A DNA stretch of 64,000 nt from Butyrivibrio sp. VCB2006 (GCF_000420945.1 NZ_ATVX01000006.1:124001-188000); one strand, 5' to 3'; counted from the stretch's first letter, positions 34,893 through 45,794 are shown. Numbers and translations are program-made. The notes: a model not told the origin generated them from the letters alone.

Positions 34893-35621
34893 TCAAACTC
34901 CTAACTGCTTTAATTCGTCCTCTGTAAGCGGTCTATAATCACCGGGCTCAAGACTTTCATCCAGAACAAGTGGGCCCATGGACAAACGCTTCAGGAAAAG
35001 AACTTCATTTCCAACCGCTTCCATCATTCTCTTAACCTGATGGAATCTGCCTTCATGAATTATCAAATGAACCACTGGTCTGCCTTCCTTGTCGCAGTCT
35101 TTAATTTCAACCTTGGCAGGAAGCGTATAATCAATTTCGCCGTTATCCTTGGTATCGCCGATATTAACCCCTTTTTCCAAAGAAGCTATATCCTTGTCAG
35201 AAAGCTCATGATCAAGATGCACTTCGTAAACCTTGTCCACGTGCTTTTTAGGAGAAAGAAGCCTATGAATAAGTCCTCCGTCGTCAGTTAAAAGAATAAG
35301 GCCTTCCGTATCTATATCAAGGCGCCCTGCCGGACTAAGTCCCTTTACGTTCTCGTCCTGTAGAAGATCCAGGACCGTAGTATTCTTACCATCTGTAGTG
35401 GCAGAAACGACGCCCTGTGGCTTATAAAGCATAAAGTAATGAAATTTACTATATCCAAGAACATTTCCGTCAAAAGATATCTCATCAGTATTTTCATCTA
35501 CATGGATATCAGCTTTGGATACAACAACTCCGTTTACACTGCATCTTCCATTCTTAACATATTCTTTTATCTGCTTACGGGTACCGATATCAAAAAGTCC
35601 CAAAAATTTATCTAGTCTCAA
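34893..35621 (-). CDS. rsuA: 16S rRNA pseudouridine synthase RsuA-like, 242 aa
   Basis: S4 domain (1-60) then catalytic domain with AGRLDIDTEGL (Asp nucleophile). EGRFHQVKRM and PGDYRPLTEDEL match RsuA more closely than RluB/E/F, so 16S position 516 is the likely target. The start is TTG at 35621, with GAGGT 6 nt upstream inside the amidase gene; the two genes overlap by 14 bp. Confidence 0.9.
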   Translation of the reverse strand: MRLDKFLGLFDIGTRKQIKEYVKNGRCSVNGVVVSKADIHVDENTDEISFDGNVLGYSKFHYFMLYKPQGVVSATTDGKNTTVLDLLQDENVKGLSPAGRLDIDTEGLILLTDDGGLIHRLLSPKKHVDKVYEVHLDHELSDKDIASLEKGVNIGDTKDNGEIDYTLPAKVEIKDCDKEGRPVVHLIIHEGRFHQVKRMMEAVGNEVLFLKRLSMGPLVLDESLEPGDYRPLTEDELKQLGV

Positions 35622-36660
35622 TAGCTACCTCATTACTTTGTTTAAATAATTCATAATTGTTATACGCTCTGCAGACAATTCTTGATGAAGTAACGCCTGC
35701 AGGTATATTGATATTAAATGACTGGGTATTCTTGGTCCTATCCCACATCTGCAAGGTGCTGAAGGTTACACCACCATCATAGCTGTAAGAGAAGTAAATA
35801 ATAGGACTCTGAGAATCCTTGGTAGTCATTTCTACAAGAGCATTTCTGCTACCTGAGTCAAAAGCAAGTACTTTTATCTGGCAGGTATCAGGATCTGTAG
35901 AATCATGCCATACCTTATTGGCAGGCTTTTTTACTGATTTGTAAGTATAATTTGTAAAGTTATTGCCATTTACAGATGACTTTAGTTTAAAGTACTTGGC
36001 GACAGCGGTTGCATCAGCAACACCAAGTCTATTAATAAAGTCAGCATCTTTTAAGTACTGAACATCATATGCATGATCAAGATAACAATGCTCAATAATA
36101 TCACAAGGGATTCCCCTTGTAACACACTGTCTGATTATTCCGTAATAGTCATTACCGGAGCTTCCAATCTTAGTCTTTACCCCCTTCTGATAAAGACCGA
36201 GGGCTGCAAGTTCATCGCTTTCAATCAGTCCAAAGGTCTGGCCCTTTTGATAATAGTTTCCAAAAGCAGATGTCCAGACTTCAGATCCATAAAAATTATG
36301 TTCAGAAGAAGCATTAAAATGGATGCTAAATACAAAATCCGCATTAATGCTCTTGGCAAACTTAGCTCTATCCTCAAGAGACACTATTGTATCCGTAGTT
36401 CTGGTAAGATACACAGTAACATTTTCATATTTTTCAAGCTCAGTTTTCATAGCTGATGCTACACGCATTGTCAGCTCTTTCTCAGAAAAACCGTTATACT
36501 GAGCTCCTAAATTCCTATCCCCGGTTCCACCATGCCCGGGATCAATAACTATAATATAGTTCTTGGTCGCTGCCTCAGCACAAATACTGCCACCGCCTAC
36601 CCAAAGAGCACTGCATACTGATAAAAACAATATCATAAGAAAAGACAATACTTTTTTCAT
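35608..36660 (-). CDS. N-acetylmuramoyl-L-alanine amidase (Amidase_3), secreted, about 350 aa
   Basis: Zinc-dependent cell-wall hydrolase. Signal peptide at 1-29 (MKKVLSFLMILFLSV core). The amidase domain carries the zinc ligands in IDPGHGG, the Glu in FSEKELT, IHFNAS, and the catalytic Glu in DIIEHCYL. A C-terminal beta-rich domain of about 100 residues (FSYSYDGGVTF) may bind wall. GAGGGCG before the ATG at 36660 decides the start; the longer frame adds nine codons. Confidence 0.9.
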   Translation of the reverse strand: MKKVLSFLMILFLSVCSALWVGGGSICAEAATKNYIIVIDPGHGGTGDRNLGAQYNGFSEKELTMRVASAMKTELEKYENVTVYLTRTTDTIVSLEDRAKFAKSINADFVFSIHFNASSEHNFYGSEVWTSAFGNYYQKGQTFGLIESDELAALGLYQKGVKTKIGSSGNDYYGIIRQCVTRGIPCDIIEHCYLDHAYDVQYLKDADFINRLGVADATAVAKYFKLKSSVNGNNFTNYTYKSVKKPANKVWHDSTDPDTCQIKVLAFDSGSRNALVEMTTKDSQSPIIYFSYSYDGGVTFSTLQMWDRTKNTQSFNINIPAGVTSSRIVCRAYNNYELFKQSNEVAIETR

Positions 36661-36691
36661 AACGCCCTCACAAAAAATAAAAGTCATTGAA

Positions 36692-36724
36692 TAAAAGTAA
36701 AGCTGCCGCGGTCTGCGACAGCTT
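36692..36724 (-). terminator. Terminator upstream of the amidase gene
   Basis: 10-bp stem AAGCTGCCGC (36700-36709) with GCGACAGCTT (36715-36724), one G-U pair, then a T-rich stretch on the minus strand. It ends transcripts of the coiled-coil gene. Confidence 0.7.
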
Positions 36725-36733
36725 ATAAATCTG

Positions 36734-37432
36734 TTAATTAAGCATATCCAAATTCAAAGCAGCCGGTTCTGGCAATTCACCAGTAGCTTCAGTTGGCATA
36801 TTTGCTGCAACATCTGTCTTCATAACTTCCGGTGGCCTTAAATCTGATCTGTTTGATCTGACAACTTCACTGTACTGTGTCAGAGCTGAAAGAATACTGT
36901 CATTACTCTGGTTAACAGAATTGATCATATTCTCACTGTTCTGTTTGATAGATGCAATTATGTCGTCATTGTTCTTGCTGGTTGCATCGATAGACTGAGA
37001 AATAATGTCCTCTACACCTGCAAGAAGCTGGTCTGTATACTGAACAGCTGCAGCCTTCATATCATTGGCTTCAAGCATTGCTCTGTCAAGAATCTCCTTG
37101 GCCTGGGCAGCTGCCTGAGATACTACCTCATTAGCCTGTGCGTAGGCCTGTTTCATAATCTCGTGTTCGTCAATAAGCTCATTGGTATGAGCTGTGGCTT
37201 CATCAATAAGATTCTGAGCTTTCTGCCTGGCATCATTAAGGATTGCTTCCTTATTGCTGATGATCTTCTGATATCTCTTAATCTCTTCAGGAGTCTTGCT
37301 GCGAAGCTCACGAAGGAGCTCGTCAATCTCCTCTTTATTAACAATAATCTTGGTCTGAGAAAGTGGCTGAGGCTTGCAGTTATCAATATATGTCTCTATT
37401 TCATCAATAAGCTGCTCAATCCTGCTTGTCAT
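36734..37432 (-). CDS. Coiled-coil protein (DivIVA / V-ATPase subunit H-like), 232 aa
   Basis: Long helical protein with heptad-type Ala/Glu/Gln repeats from about 50 to 185, then a flexible Pro-rich tail (ELPEPAALN). Databases often label such clostridial proteins ATPase or V-type H subunit, but no catalytic motif is present. A structural or division-site role like DivIVA is possible. It follows coaD directly (18-bp gap). Confidence 0.6.
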   Translation of the reverse strand: MTSRIEQLIDEIETYIDNCKPQPLSQTKIIVNKEEIDELLRELRSKTPEEIKRYQKIISNKEAILNDARQKAQNLIDEATAHTNELIDEHEIMKQAYAQANEVVSQAAAQAKEILDRAMLEANDMKAAAVQYTDQLLAGVEDIISQSIDATSKNNDDIIASIKQNSENMINSVNQSNDSILSALTQYSEVVRSNRSDLRPPEVMKTDVAANMPTEATGELPEPAALNLDMLN

Positions 37433-37450
37433 ATAATTTATTCCCCCTAC

Positions 37451-37948
37451 TTAAGCTTTTTTTCTATCATGTCCAAATTTGGTATATAAAGCATCTGCTA
37501 CAAAATCAGGAACGCAAGGAGTAATATCCCCATTATAACTTGCGATTTCTTTTACAACAGAACTACTAAGATACGAATACTTAAGGTTCGTAGTTAAAAA
37601 TACCGTATCAACCTCATTGTGAGAAAGTTCCCTGTTGGTCTGAGCTATTTGTAGTTCGTATTCGAAATCGGTAATAGCTCGAAGGCCTCTGACAACAATA
37701 TGAATATTCTTATCTTTACAATAGTTGATAAGAAGTCCATCGAAAGACTCAATGATTACATTGTCCAGGTCTTTTACAGACTCTCTAATCATTTTAACAC
37801 GTTCATCAAGCGTAAACAATGGAGTTTTCGCGGAATTGCACATTACAGCAACAATAACCGTGTCAAACATACGGGATGCACGCCTTATAATATCCAGATG
37901 GCCGTAAGTTACTGGATCGAAACTACCTGGGTAAACCGCAGTCTTCAT
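37451..37948 (-). CDS. coaD: Phosphopantetheine adenylyltransferase CoaD, about 165 aa
   Basis: Penultimate step of coenzyme A synthesis. The nucleotidyltransferase motif GSFDPVTYGHLDI is near residue 8-20, and the ISSS-like YLSSSVVKEI block is near 127. The ATG at 37948 follows the rsmD stop by 2 nt; a GTG six bases upstream overlaps that stop. AAAGG gives better spacing to the ATG. Confidence 0.96.
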   Translation of the reverse strand: MKTAVYPGSFDPVTYGHLDIIRRASRMFDTVIVAVMCNSAKTPLFTLDERVKMIRESVKDLDNVIIESFDGLLINYCKDKNIHIVVRGLRAITDFEYELQIAQTNRELSHNEVDTVFLTTNLKYSYLSSSVVKEIASYNGDITPCVPDFVADALYTKFGHDRKKA

Positions 37949-37950
37949 AG

Positions 37951-38502
37951 TCACGCCTTTCTATAAACAAATACATGTTTATTTGATTTATACTCTTTCT
38001 CTCGCCTAACCTCAAATCCAAGATCATCGACAAAAGAAAAATCCATTTCCAGCGGGCTCTCAATAATAATCATAGTATGCTCGGTAACAAAGTTCATACC
38101 TGAAAGCTGAGAAAGTGTTCGCTCGTAAAGATCTTCATGATAAGGAGGATCAATAAAAATAATGTCAGCCTCCTCTTCATGGATGTTTCTAAGGCCAATT
38201 ACCACATCCTGCTTAAGAACCGTAGCTTCATCTTCAAAATGAGTAGTCTTAAGATTTGCGGTAATGCACTTATAGCTGCTCATGGAATTATCGATAAAAT
38301 AAGCCTTCTTGGCACCTCTTGATAATGCTTCAATTCCAATGCCGCCACTTCCCGCATACAGATCAATAAATACCGATCCCGGCACCTGCATCTGAATCAT
38401 ATTAAACAGAGTTTCCTTGATTCTGTCCTGAGTAGGTCTTGTATCATTTCCCTCAGGAGTAACCAGTTTAAGTCTTCTTGCACTTCCTGCAATTACTCTC
38501 AT
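37951..38502 (-). CDS. rsmD: 16S rRNA (guanine(966)-N2)-methyltransferase RsmD, 183 aa
   Basis: SAM-dependent methylation of G966 in 16S rRNA. The start [10 protein letters not shown], the SAM-binding DLYAGSGGIGIEAL and the catalytic DPPY motif in IFIDPPYHE are all present. Overlaps the topoisomerase A gene by 4 bp; rsmD-coaD adjacency is common. Confidence 0.95.
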   Translation of the reverse strand: MRVIAGSARRLKLVTPEGNDTRPTQDRIKETLFNMIQMQVPGSVFIDLYAGSGGIGIEALSRGAKKAYFIDNSMSSYKCITANLKTTHFEDEATVLKQDVVIGLRNIHEEEADIIFIDPPYHEDLYERTLSQLSGMNFVTEHTMIIIESPLEMDFSFVDDLGFEVRREKEYKSNKHVFVYRKA

Positions 38503-40736
38503 AATCTCACCTTTGTTCCCTTTGTATCACGACTTGTAACCTTCAGATGGCCAAGCTCTAATGTCTTATCATTGTGCTCAATAGCCTTTTCTTCCATGTC
38601 ATTAAGGTAAAAGACATCTCTAACATAGTCATTTTTGCCAAGTCTCATACCTCTTACGCCCACAGCAGCCTTCTTTTTCTCAGGAATTGTATCAACATAG
38701 AACCTGAGGAAGAAACCATCGTTAGATCTAAGTATTACAGTCTTTTGTGTATGGAGAACCTCAACATTAACAACTTCATCATCATCCATAAGCTTGGTCG
38801 CAGCAACGGTTCTCTTGGATACATCAAATTCTCCGCCATCAACAATCTTCATCATAGACATCTTGGTTGTAAAAAGAAGTCTGTAAAGATTGAGATCTGA
38901 CTGGCTGGCAGCAAGGACAATTGTTTCCTTGGAAGTATCAAAATTACTGATATTATCGATAGGAACGCCCTTATCTCTCATTTTGCCCTGAGGAAGATCC
39001 ATAGCCTTAACAGTATGGAGATTTCCTGTATTGGTAAAGAAGCATACCTTACCGGTATTCTTCATAACAAAAGAATACTTGAATTCAGCTTCTATTGTCT
39101 CTTTGTTCTTTTCATAGGTTCCGGCATCAATTGTCTTGGCATAACCAAATCTATCCATGATAAAGGCTACGTCCATCTCTTCAACCGGTTTTTCCTCATA
39201 AACAGCATTTTCTCTGTTATCTATAACTGTTTTTCTTGCTGCCTGGAATTCTTTTTTAATCTTGTTAAGATCAGACTGGATTACCATGGCCATAGAGTCA
39301 TGATTTTCAAGAATATCCTCATATTTGTAGATATTAGCAACAGTCTGCTCATGCTCTTTAACAAGAGCTTCAAGCTCAAGACCAATAAGTTTATAAAGTC
39401 TCATCTCCAAGATAGCATCAGCCTGTGCTTCAGTGAAAAGAAGCTGTGCAGCCATTGCCTTGGATTCTCTGGACTTAAAGTTGATGCCCTCTGTCTCGCC
39501 ATTAACAAGACAGTTCTTGGCCATTGCTCTATCCTTGGAGCCACGAAGGATCTCAATTACAAGATCGATTACATTGCAGGCCTTGATAAGACCTTCCTGA
39601 ATCTCTTTCTTGTCCTGTTCCTTTTTAAGTAGTGTAGTATATTTTCTTGTTGCTGTCTCAAACTGGAAGTCAGCGCAGGCACGCATGATCTCTCTAAGAG
39701 ACATGGTCTCTGGTCTTCCATTATCAATAGCAAGCATGTTAACACCGAATGTATCTTCAAGCTTGGTCTTCTTGTAAAGAAGATTTGTAAAGTTCTCTAC
39801 GTTAGTATCCTTTTTTAGCTCAATTACAATACGGATACCTTCCTTGGAAGACTGGTTGGAAATATCAACGATATCATTAGTGATCTTCTTTTCAGCAAGC
39901 TCAGCAACATCAGACATGAACTTACCAATTCCCATACCGATCATAGTATAAGGAATCTCAGTAATAACAAGGTTGATATGGCCATTTTTGCCCTTCTCGG
40001 TCTCAACCTTACCACGAATTCTGATCTTACCAACACCTGTCTCATAAATCTCAAGAAGCTCGTCCTTGTTGATGACGATACCACCAGTAGGGAAATCAGG
40101 TCCCTTGATATACTTCATAAGATCCTTGGTTGTAAGAGAATCATCCTGCATATAAGCAATCTCAGCATCAATAACCTCAGCAAGGTTGTGAGGTGGTGTG
40201 CTTGTTGCCATACCAACAGCAATACCCTCAGATCCGTTAATAAGGAAATTAGGTATCTTAACAGGGAGAACTGAAGGCTCTCTTTCTGTCTCATCAAAGT
40301 TGGGAACAAAATCTACAACATTCTTATCAAGATCCTCAAGAAAGTTCTCCTGAGTGATCTTGGATAATCTAGCCTCTGTATATCGCATAGCGGCATGAGA
40401 ATCACCTTCAATATTACCGAAGTTACCATGTCCGTCAACAAGAGGAAGAATCTTTTTGAAGTCCTGAGTCATAACTACAAGACAGTCATAGATTGAGCTA
40501 TCACCGTGAGGATGATATTTACCCATGGTATCGCCGACAATTCTGGCGCTCTTTCTGTATGGTCTGTCGTAGCGAAGTCCCAGTTCATACATGTCATATA
40601 AGGTTCTGCGCTGTACAGGCTTAAGTCCATCTCTGACATCAGGAAGTGCACGAGCTACAATTACGCTCATGGCATAGTCAATGAATGACTTCTGCATAAT
40701 ATCAGAGTATTCGGTTTTAATAATTCTATCTTCCAT
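38499..40736 (-). CDS. parC: Type IIA topoisomerase subunit A (ParC/GyrA-like), 745 aa
   Basis: DNA-cleaving subunit. The catalytic Tyr is Y119 in AMRYTEARL. The quinolone region [10 protein letters not shown] has wild-type Ser80 and Asp84. Winged-helix and tower domains are followed by beta-propeller repeats (about 500-745). No GyrA-box (QRRGGxG type) is visible, which favours topoisomerase IV over gyrase; the corresponding loop reads [14 protein letters not shown] precedes the ATG. Function as the organism's gyrase cannot be excluded without the other pair. Confidence 0.85.
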   Translation of the reverse strand: MEDRIIKTEYSDIMQKSFIDYAMSVIVARALPDVRDGLKPVQRRTLYDMYELGLRYDRPYRKSARIVGDTMGKYHPHGDSSIYDCLVVMTQDFKKILPLVDGHGNFGNIEGDSHAAMRYTEARLSKITQENFLEDLDKNVVDFVPNFDETEREPSVLPVKIPNFLINGSEGIAVGMATSTPPHNLAEVIDAEIAYMQDDSLTTKDLMKYIKGPDFPTGGIVINKDELLEIYETGVGKIRIRGKVETEKGKNGHINLVITEIPYTMIGMGIGKFMSDVAELAEKKITNDIVDISNQSSKEGIRIVIELKKDTNVENFTNLLYKKTKLEDTFGVNMLAIDNGRPETMSLREIMRACADFQFETATRKYTTLLKKEQDKKEIQEGLIKACNVIDLVIEILRGSKDRAMAKNCLVNGETEGINFKSRESKAMAAQLLFTEAQADAILEMRLYKLIGLELEALVKEHEQTVANIYKYEDILENHDSMAMVIQSDLNKIKKEFQAARKTVIDNRENAVYEEKPVEEMDVAFIMDRFGYAKTIDAGTYEKNKETIEAEFKYSFVMKNTGKVCFFTNTGNLHTVKAMDLPQGKMRDKGVPIDNISNFDTSKETIVLAASQSDLNLYRLLFTTKMSMMKIVDGGEFDVSKRTVAATKLMDDDEVVNVEVLHTQKTVILRSNDGFFLRFYVDTIPEKKKAAVGVRGMRLGKNDYVRDVFYLNDMEEKAIEHNDKTLELGHLKVTSRDTKGTKVRL

Positions 40737-40786
40737 TTATTTTCCCCAAACAATTACTGGTATTCAAAATAGGCCTGGTACAAGCC

Positions 40787-42709
40787 TTAGATATCAAGCT
40801 CAGCATCTGTTGCATGCTGATGGATAAATTCTCTTCTAGGTGGTACGTCTACACCCATAAGAAGCTCAGTGATTTGTGATGCCATCTTGGCATCTTCGAT
40901 TTCTACAGCCTTAAGTAGTCTTCTTTCAGGATCAAGCGTAGTCTCCCAAAGCTGCTGAGCATCCATCTCACCAAGACCCTTATATCTCTGAAGAGTAAAG
41001 CTTCCCTTGTGAGTTGCTCTATACTTGGCAAGCGCAGAATCATCATACAGATACTCTTCCTTGCCTCTTGCTGGCATAGCCTTATAAAGAGGAGGCATAG
41101 CCACATATACATGTCCCTGATAGATCAGTTCAGGCATAAATCTGTAGAACAACGTCAAAAGAAGTGTCGAAATATGCTCACCATCTACGTCCGCATCGGC
41201 CATGATAATAATCTTGTCATAGCGAAGTTTGCTTATATCAAAGTCATTGCCGTAGCCCTCTGAAAAGCCACATCCAAAGGCATTGATCATAGTCTTGATC
41301 TCAGCGTTGGCAAGAACTTTATCAATGCTGGCCTTCTCAACGTTAAGAATCTTACCTCTTATAGGAAGAATTGCCTGGAAGTTTCTGTCTCTTGCCATCT
41401 TGGCACTTCCACCCGCGGAATCACCCTCTACGATAAAGATTTCGCACTTAGAAGCGTCCTTGCTGATACAGTTTGCAAGCTTACCATTTGAATCAAAAGA
41501 ATATTTCTGCTTGGTAAGCATATTAGTCTTAGCTTTTTCTTCAGTTTTCCTGATCTTGGCCGCTTTTTCAGCACAGCCGATAATCGCCTTAAGAGTTTCA
41601 AGATTTCTGTCAAAGAACCTTGTCATCTCATCATTGGTGATCTTGGAAACAACCTTTGTAGCGTCCTGATTATCAAGCTTGGTCTTGGTCTGGCCTTCAA
41701 ATCTTGGATCAGGATGCTTAATAGAAATAACTGCAGTCATACCGTTTCGAACATCGGTACCAGTGAAGTTATTATCCTTTTCTTTTAATATATTAAGTTC
41801 CCTTGCGTACTGGTTGATAATGTTGGTAAACATTGTCTTGAAACCGGTAATATGGGTTCCGCCCTCAGCATTGTAGATATTATTACAAAAGCCGAGAACC
41901 TCTTCATGGAACTCATTGACATACTGGAAGGCAACCTCAACCTCTACGCCTTCACTTTCCCCGCTAAAAGAAACAACGTCATGAACAGCTTCCTTGGACT
42001 TGTTCATATCCTTGATAAAGCCGGTAATGCCGTCAGGCTCGTGAAATTCAATATATTCCTCTACTCCCGGTCTCTTATCCTGGAAAATTATGGTTAAAGA
42101 AGGATTAAGATAAGCTGTCTCATGAAGTCTTGACTTAATATCATCCTCTTTGAATCTTGTCTTTTCAAAGATTGTGTCATCCGGTAAAAAGTTGATTGTA
42201 GTACCGGTCTCTTTGGTGTTTCCTACAGGAGTAAGAAGACCATTTGCAAGCTTGGTTGTAGGTATACCTCTCTCATAGGAATCCTCATAAATAAATCCAT
42301 CTTTTTTGATACGAACGCTCATCCTGGTTGAGAGCGCGTTAACAACTGATGAACCTACACCATGAAGTCCACCACTTGTCTTGTATGCATTATTATCAAA
42401 TTTACCGCCGGCATGAAGCATAGTAAGAACTACACGCTCAGCTGTAATGCCCTTAGCGTGCATTCCTACAGGAATACCTCTACCGTTATCTTCTACTGTC
42501 GCTGAACCATCAGCCTCAAGAGTAACATGGATTTGTGTGCAGAAACCTGCCAGATGCTCATCCACAGCGTTATCAACTATCTCGTAAACAAGATGGTTGA
42601 GACCACGTGTGGTAACACTTCCAATGTACATACCCGGGCGCTTTCTTACTGCCTCAAGTCCCTCTAATACGGTAATACTGGAAGCATCATACTGTTCAAA
42701 TGAAGCCAT
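40787..42709 (-). CDS. parE: Type IIA topoisomerase subunit B (ParE/GyrB-like), 640 aa
   Basis: ATPase subunit. The GHKL motifs EIVDNAVDE, DNGRGIP and GGLHGVGSSVVNAL are at the N-terminus. The TOPRIM domain has EGDSAGG and DADVDG; QRYKGLGEM and a C-terminal PRREFI follow. AAGGGG lies 8 nt before the ATG. It forms an operon with the A subunit (50-bp gap). ParE versus GyrB is decided mainly by its partner. Confidence 0.88.
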   Translation of the reverse strand: MASFEQYDASSITVLEGLEAVRKRPGMYIGSVTTRGLNHLVYEIVDNAVDEHLAGFCTQIHVTLEADGSATVEDNGRGIPVGMHAKGITAERVVLTMLHAGGKFDNNAYKTSGGLHGVGSSVVNALSTRMSVRIKKDGFIYEDSYERGIPTTKLANGLLTPVGNTKETGTTINFLPDDTIFEKTRFKEDDIKSRLHETAYLNPSLTIIFQDKRPGVEEYIEFHEPDGITGFIKDMNKSKEAVHDVVSFSGESEGVEVEVAFQYVNEFHEEVLGFCNNIYNAEGGTHITGFKTMFTNIINQYARELNILKEKDNNFTGTDVRNGMTAVISIKHPDPRFEGQTKTKLDNQDATKVVSKITNDEMTRFFDRNLETLKAIIGCAEKAAKIRKTEEKAKTNMLTKQKYSFDSNGKLANCISKDASKCEIFIVEGDSAGGSAKMARDRNFQAILPIRGKILNVEKASIDKVLANAEIKTMINAFGCGFSEGYGNDFDISKLRYDKIIIMADADVDGEHISTLLLTLFYRFMPELIYQGHVYVAMPPLYKAMPARGKEEYLYDDSALAKYRATHKGSFTLQRYKGLGEMDAQQLWETTLDPERRLLKAVEIEDAKMASQITELLMGVDVPPRREFIHQHATDAELDI

Positions 42710-42764
42710 GCTAAAAACCCCTTTTTAAAACTTTTTTCATACAAATAATAATCTAAGTGAAGAC

Positions 42765-43634
42765 TTAGAAATGGACCTTCCTGGTCACTGTAACAGCCAA
42801 TGCACCGGGGCCGATATGACATGCAACGGAAAGAGACAAAGGATCCATGTTGATGCTGACACCAGGGAACGCCTCGTCAAGTTCCTTCTTCCATGCATTT
42901 GCAGATTCCAGATCCTTGGTATAAGCACAGGAAATCCAGAAATCTTTATTGTCCCATCCGCCAAATCTGTTCTCAATATCAGATTTGATGGCATTAATCA
43001 TTATAGTCTTGCCCTGTGAGCTTGTTCTTGCCTTGGCAAAAGCATCAAGCTTCTCGCCCTGAATCTGAAGAACGGGCTTAAGGCGAAGAAGTGTTCCGAG
43101 AGCTGCAGCTGCGGGAGTAATTCTGCCTCCCTTTTTAAGATAATATAAAGTATCCAGCATAATATAGATACTGGATTCAAACTTATTATCCATGAGCTTT
43201 TTAACTATTTCCTCAGCAGAAAGACCTGCATCAGCCATAGCTTTGGCATCAAGAGCTGACTGTCTCTGTGTAACAGAAATACGCTGATTATCTACTACAA
43301 ATACTTTTCCTTCGTATTCCTCATTGGCAATCATCATTGCACTCTGGCAGGAGCCTGAAAGTCCACTGCTCATAGGAATATAAATAATCTGATCATAGTC
43401 TGCCAGAGTCTTGTCCCACAATGTCATCAGCGAATCCGGTGATGGCTGACTGGTTGAAACGCTGGCATCCTCAGCAAGTTTATTATAAAACTCATCCTGT
43501 GTAAGGTTTATATCTTCAAAATAGTCTTCGTTATTGATTGTAAAAGGCATTGGAACAACAAAAACGCCAAGTTCACTAGCCTGTGATTGTGTTATTCCGC
43601 TGTTACTATCAGTTATAATTGCTATCTTAGACAT
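42765..43634 (-). CDS. DegV-family fatty-acid-binding protein (FakB-like), about 289 aa
   Basis: Binds a fatty acid and presents it to a FakA kinase for phosphorylation. Starts MSKIAIITDSNSGI, then STSQPSPD, and the fatty-acid-binding region around PMSSGLSGSC. AGGGGATAAG precedes the ATG at 43634; a longer frame adds 17 codons with no support. FakA-like and Asp23 genes are two and three genes upstream, consistent with a FakAB system. Confidence 0.85.
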   Translation of the reverse strand: MSKIAIITDSNSGITQSQASELGVFVVPMPFTINNEDYFEDINLTQDEFYNKLAEDASVSTSQPSPDSLMTLWDKTLADYDQIIYIPMSSGLSGSCQSAMMIANEEYEGKVFVVDNQRISVTQRQSALDAKAMADAGLSAEEIVKKLMDNKFESSIYIMLDTLYYLKKGGRITPAAAALGTLLRLKPVLQIQGEKLDAFAKARTSSQGKTIMINAIKSDIENRFGGWDNKDFWISCAYTKDLESANAWKKELDEAFPGVSINMDPLSLSVACHIGPGALAVTVTRKVHF

Positions 43635-43702
43635 CTTATCCCCTGTCCCGGCAAATGCCGATAATACACCTATTTTCATATTCAACTAAAGATATCTTAC
43701 TT

Positions 43703-45772
43703 TTATAAAGTGGCAAAGTCAACCAAATTTGCAGATTTTGTGGCTATTTTATCTTTAAGCACACTATATTGTGGAAGTGACAATTCAGGATCGGAAGATA
43801 AAATTCTGTCCGCGTCCATAGCTGATTCTTTTACCAGATCCGCATCATGATATATATCTCCAAGCCTGAAATTCAAGTCTCCGCTTTGCCTAACGCCGAA
43901 CAGATCCCCGGGCCCTCTTTGAAGAAGATCTTCTTCTGCTATTTTAAAACCGTCATTAGTTTTATTCATGATTTCAAGGCGCTTTTTGGCATCGTCTCCT
44001 TCAGAGGTATTAAGGAATATACAATAAGATTGATGCTTACCTCTTCCAACACGTCCCCTTAGCTGATGAAGCTGGGAAAGTCCGAATCTTTCAGCATTTT
44101 CAATCATCATTACTGTAGCATTCGGCACATTAATGCCAACCTCGATAACAGTTGTAGATACAAGAACATCAATATCTCTTCTGGCAAATGCCTCCATTAT
44201 TGCATCCTTCTCTGCAGGCTTCATCTTTCCATGGAGCATTGCCACATTTATACTAGGTGGAAGATTATCTTTTAACACCTGAGTATAATCTGTAACATTT
44301 GTAACTCCATCCATTTCACCCTCTTCAATCATAGGGCAGATCACATAGGCCTGGCGTCCAGCTTCCACCTGATCTTTGATGAACTTATAAGCTGTTGGTC
44401 TATACTCTGTTCCTACAACGCAGTTCTTAATCGGAAGTCTTCCACCCGGAAGCTCATTGATAACAGATATATGAAGGTCTCCATAGAGAATGATTGCCAG
44501 TGTTCTGGGAATTGGAGTGGCACTCATAGCAAGTACATGAGTATTTAAGCCTTTTCCGGCAAGTGCTTCTCTCTGCCTTACGCCAAACCTGTGCTGCTCA
44601 TCCGTTACAACTAAAGCCAGATTCTTATAATTTACCTTAGCCTGAATAAGCGCATTAGTTCCTATAATGCAGTTAGCTTCACCTTCACTTATCTGCCTTT
44701 GCGCTTCTTTCTTGTCCTTGGCGGAAAGAGCTCCCGTTAAAAGAACCGGCTTAAGATGCTGAATATTGTATTTCTCAATAAGCTCTTTAAAGCTTTCAAA
44801 ATGTTGGGCAGCAAGAACTTCCGTTGGAGCCATAAGAGCTCCCTGATAACCATTGGCAGCCGCTGTTAAAAGAGCTAAAAGTGCAATTACAGTTTTACCG
44901 GAGCCCACGTCACCCTGAATTAGTCTGTTCATTACAGAACTTCCTGATATATCACTCAATATGTCATTCCAGGCGGCCATTTGGGCACCTGTCAGCTTAT
45001 AAGGAAGCTGCTCTAACAACCTTCTAGTTTCGGATACCTCAACCATGGGGAAAGAATTAGAGATTTCCTCCTGTGTCATCTTAAGAAGACGAAGCTTAAG
45101 AACAAACAATAGGAACTCATCATAAGCAAGTCTCCTTCTGGCATCCTCAAGTCTTTTGTCATTCTCAGGAAAATGGATACATCTGAGAGCATCAAAATAG
45201 TTTATCAAAGAAAGTCTATCAAGAATATCTGAAGGAACATACTCATCAAGAGAACCAACGTTAATAAAAGCCTGTTCCATAGCCTTGGTAACAGCATTAT
45301 TGGTAAGTCCCTTAACAAGAGGATACCTGGGCATGAGACGTCCAGAAAGCGACGCATACTCCTCCTGGGAATACATTTTAGGCTGATCCATTGTATAAAA
45401 AGAGCCCTTCTTTTGCACCATACCTCTGAATATATGTGTAGTTCCGCTTTTAAGAGAAGATGCAAGATACGGAGCATTGAAATATGTCATTTTAATCTTT
45501 CCTGTCTGATCTCCTGCTTCAAAGGCAATAATTGATAAATTACGAACTCTTCTTTTTACAATAGAACCAATGATGGTAAGCTTAACGGCATTCATCTGCC
45601 CCGGCCTTACATCGCAGGCTCTTACAGGCGCATCAAATCCATCGTAGCAACGAGGATAATAGGATAAAAGATCTCCCACTGTCCTCACACCACATTTTTC
45701 AAAAAGCTTAGATGTCTTTTCACCAACACCTTTTAAATTTGAAATATGCTCATTTAAATAGTTATTCCCCAT
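43703..45772 (-). CDS. recG: ATP-dependent DNA helicase RecG, 689 aa
   Basis: Remodels stalled forks and branched DNA. The N-terminal wedge (OB) domain covers about 1-150. Helicase motifs follow: Walker A GDVGSGKT, DEQHRFGVRQR, MSATPIPRTL, and the C-terminal QLRGRVGRG. GGGGGAATT precedes the ATG. Its place between fakA and degV is typical of Clostridia. Confidence 0.96.
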   Translation of the reverse strand: MGNNYLNEHISNLKGVGEKTSKLFEKCGVRTVGDLLSYYPRCYDGFDAPVRACDVRPGQMNAVKLTIIGSIVKRRVRNLSIIAFEAGDQTGKIKMTYFNAPYLASSLKSGTTHIFRGMVQKKGSFYTMDQPKMYSQEEYASLSGRLMPRYPLVKGLTNNAVTKAMEQAFINVGSLDEYVPSDILDRLSLINYFDALRCIHFPENDKRLEDARRRLAYDEFLLFVLKLRLLKMTQEEISNSFPMVEVSETRRLLEQLPYKLTGAQMAAWNDILSDISGSSVMNRLIQGDVGSGKTVIALLALLTAAANGYQGALMAPTEVLAAQHFESFKELIEKYNIQHLKPVLLTGALSAKDKKEAQRQISEGEANCIIGTNALIQAKVNYKNLALVVTDEQHRFGVRQREALAGKGLNTHVLAMSATPIPRTLAIILYGDLHISVINELPGGRLPIKNCVVGTEYRPTAYKFIKDQVEAGRQAYVICPMIEEGEMDGVTNVTDYTQVLKDNLPPSINVAMLHGKMKPAEKDAIMEAFARRDIDVLVSTTVIEVGINVPNATVMMIENAERFGLSQLHQLRGRVGRGKHQSYCIFLNTSEGDDAKKRLEIMNKTNDGFKIAEEDLLQRGPGDLFGVRQSGDLNFRLGDIYHDADLVKESAMDADRILSSDPELSLPQYSVLKDKIATKSANLVDFATL

Positions 45773-45794
45773 AATTCCCCCGGAACTATTGTTA

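Noticed and set aside
39015-39632. Plus-strand open frame of 205 codons
   Set aside because: Lies wholly inside the topoisomerase A gene on the opposite strand; Cys/Phe/Ile-rich mirror composition with no binding site.
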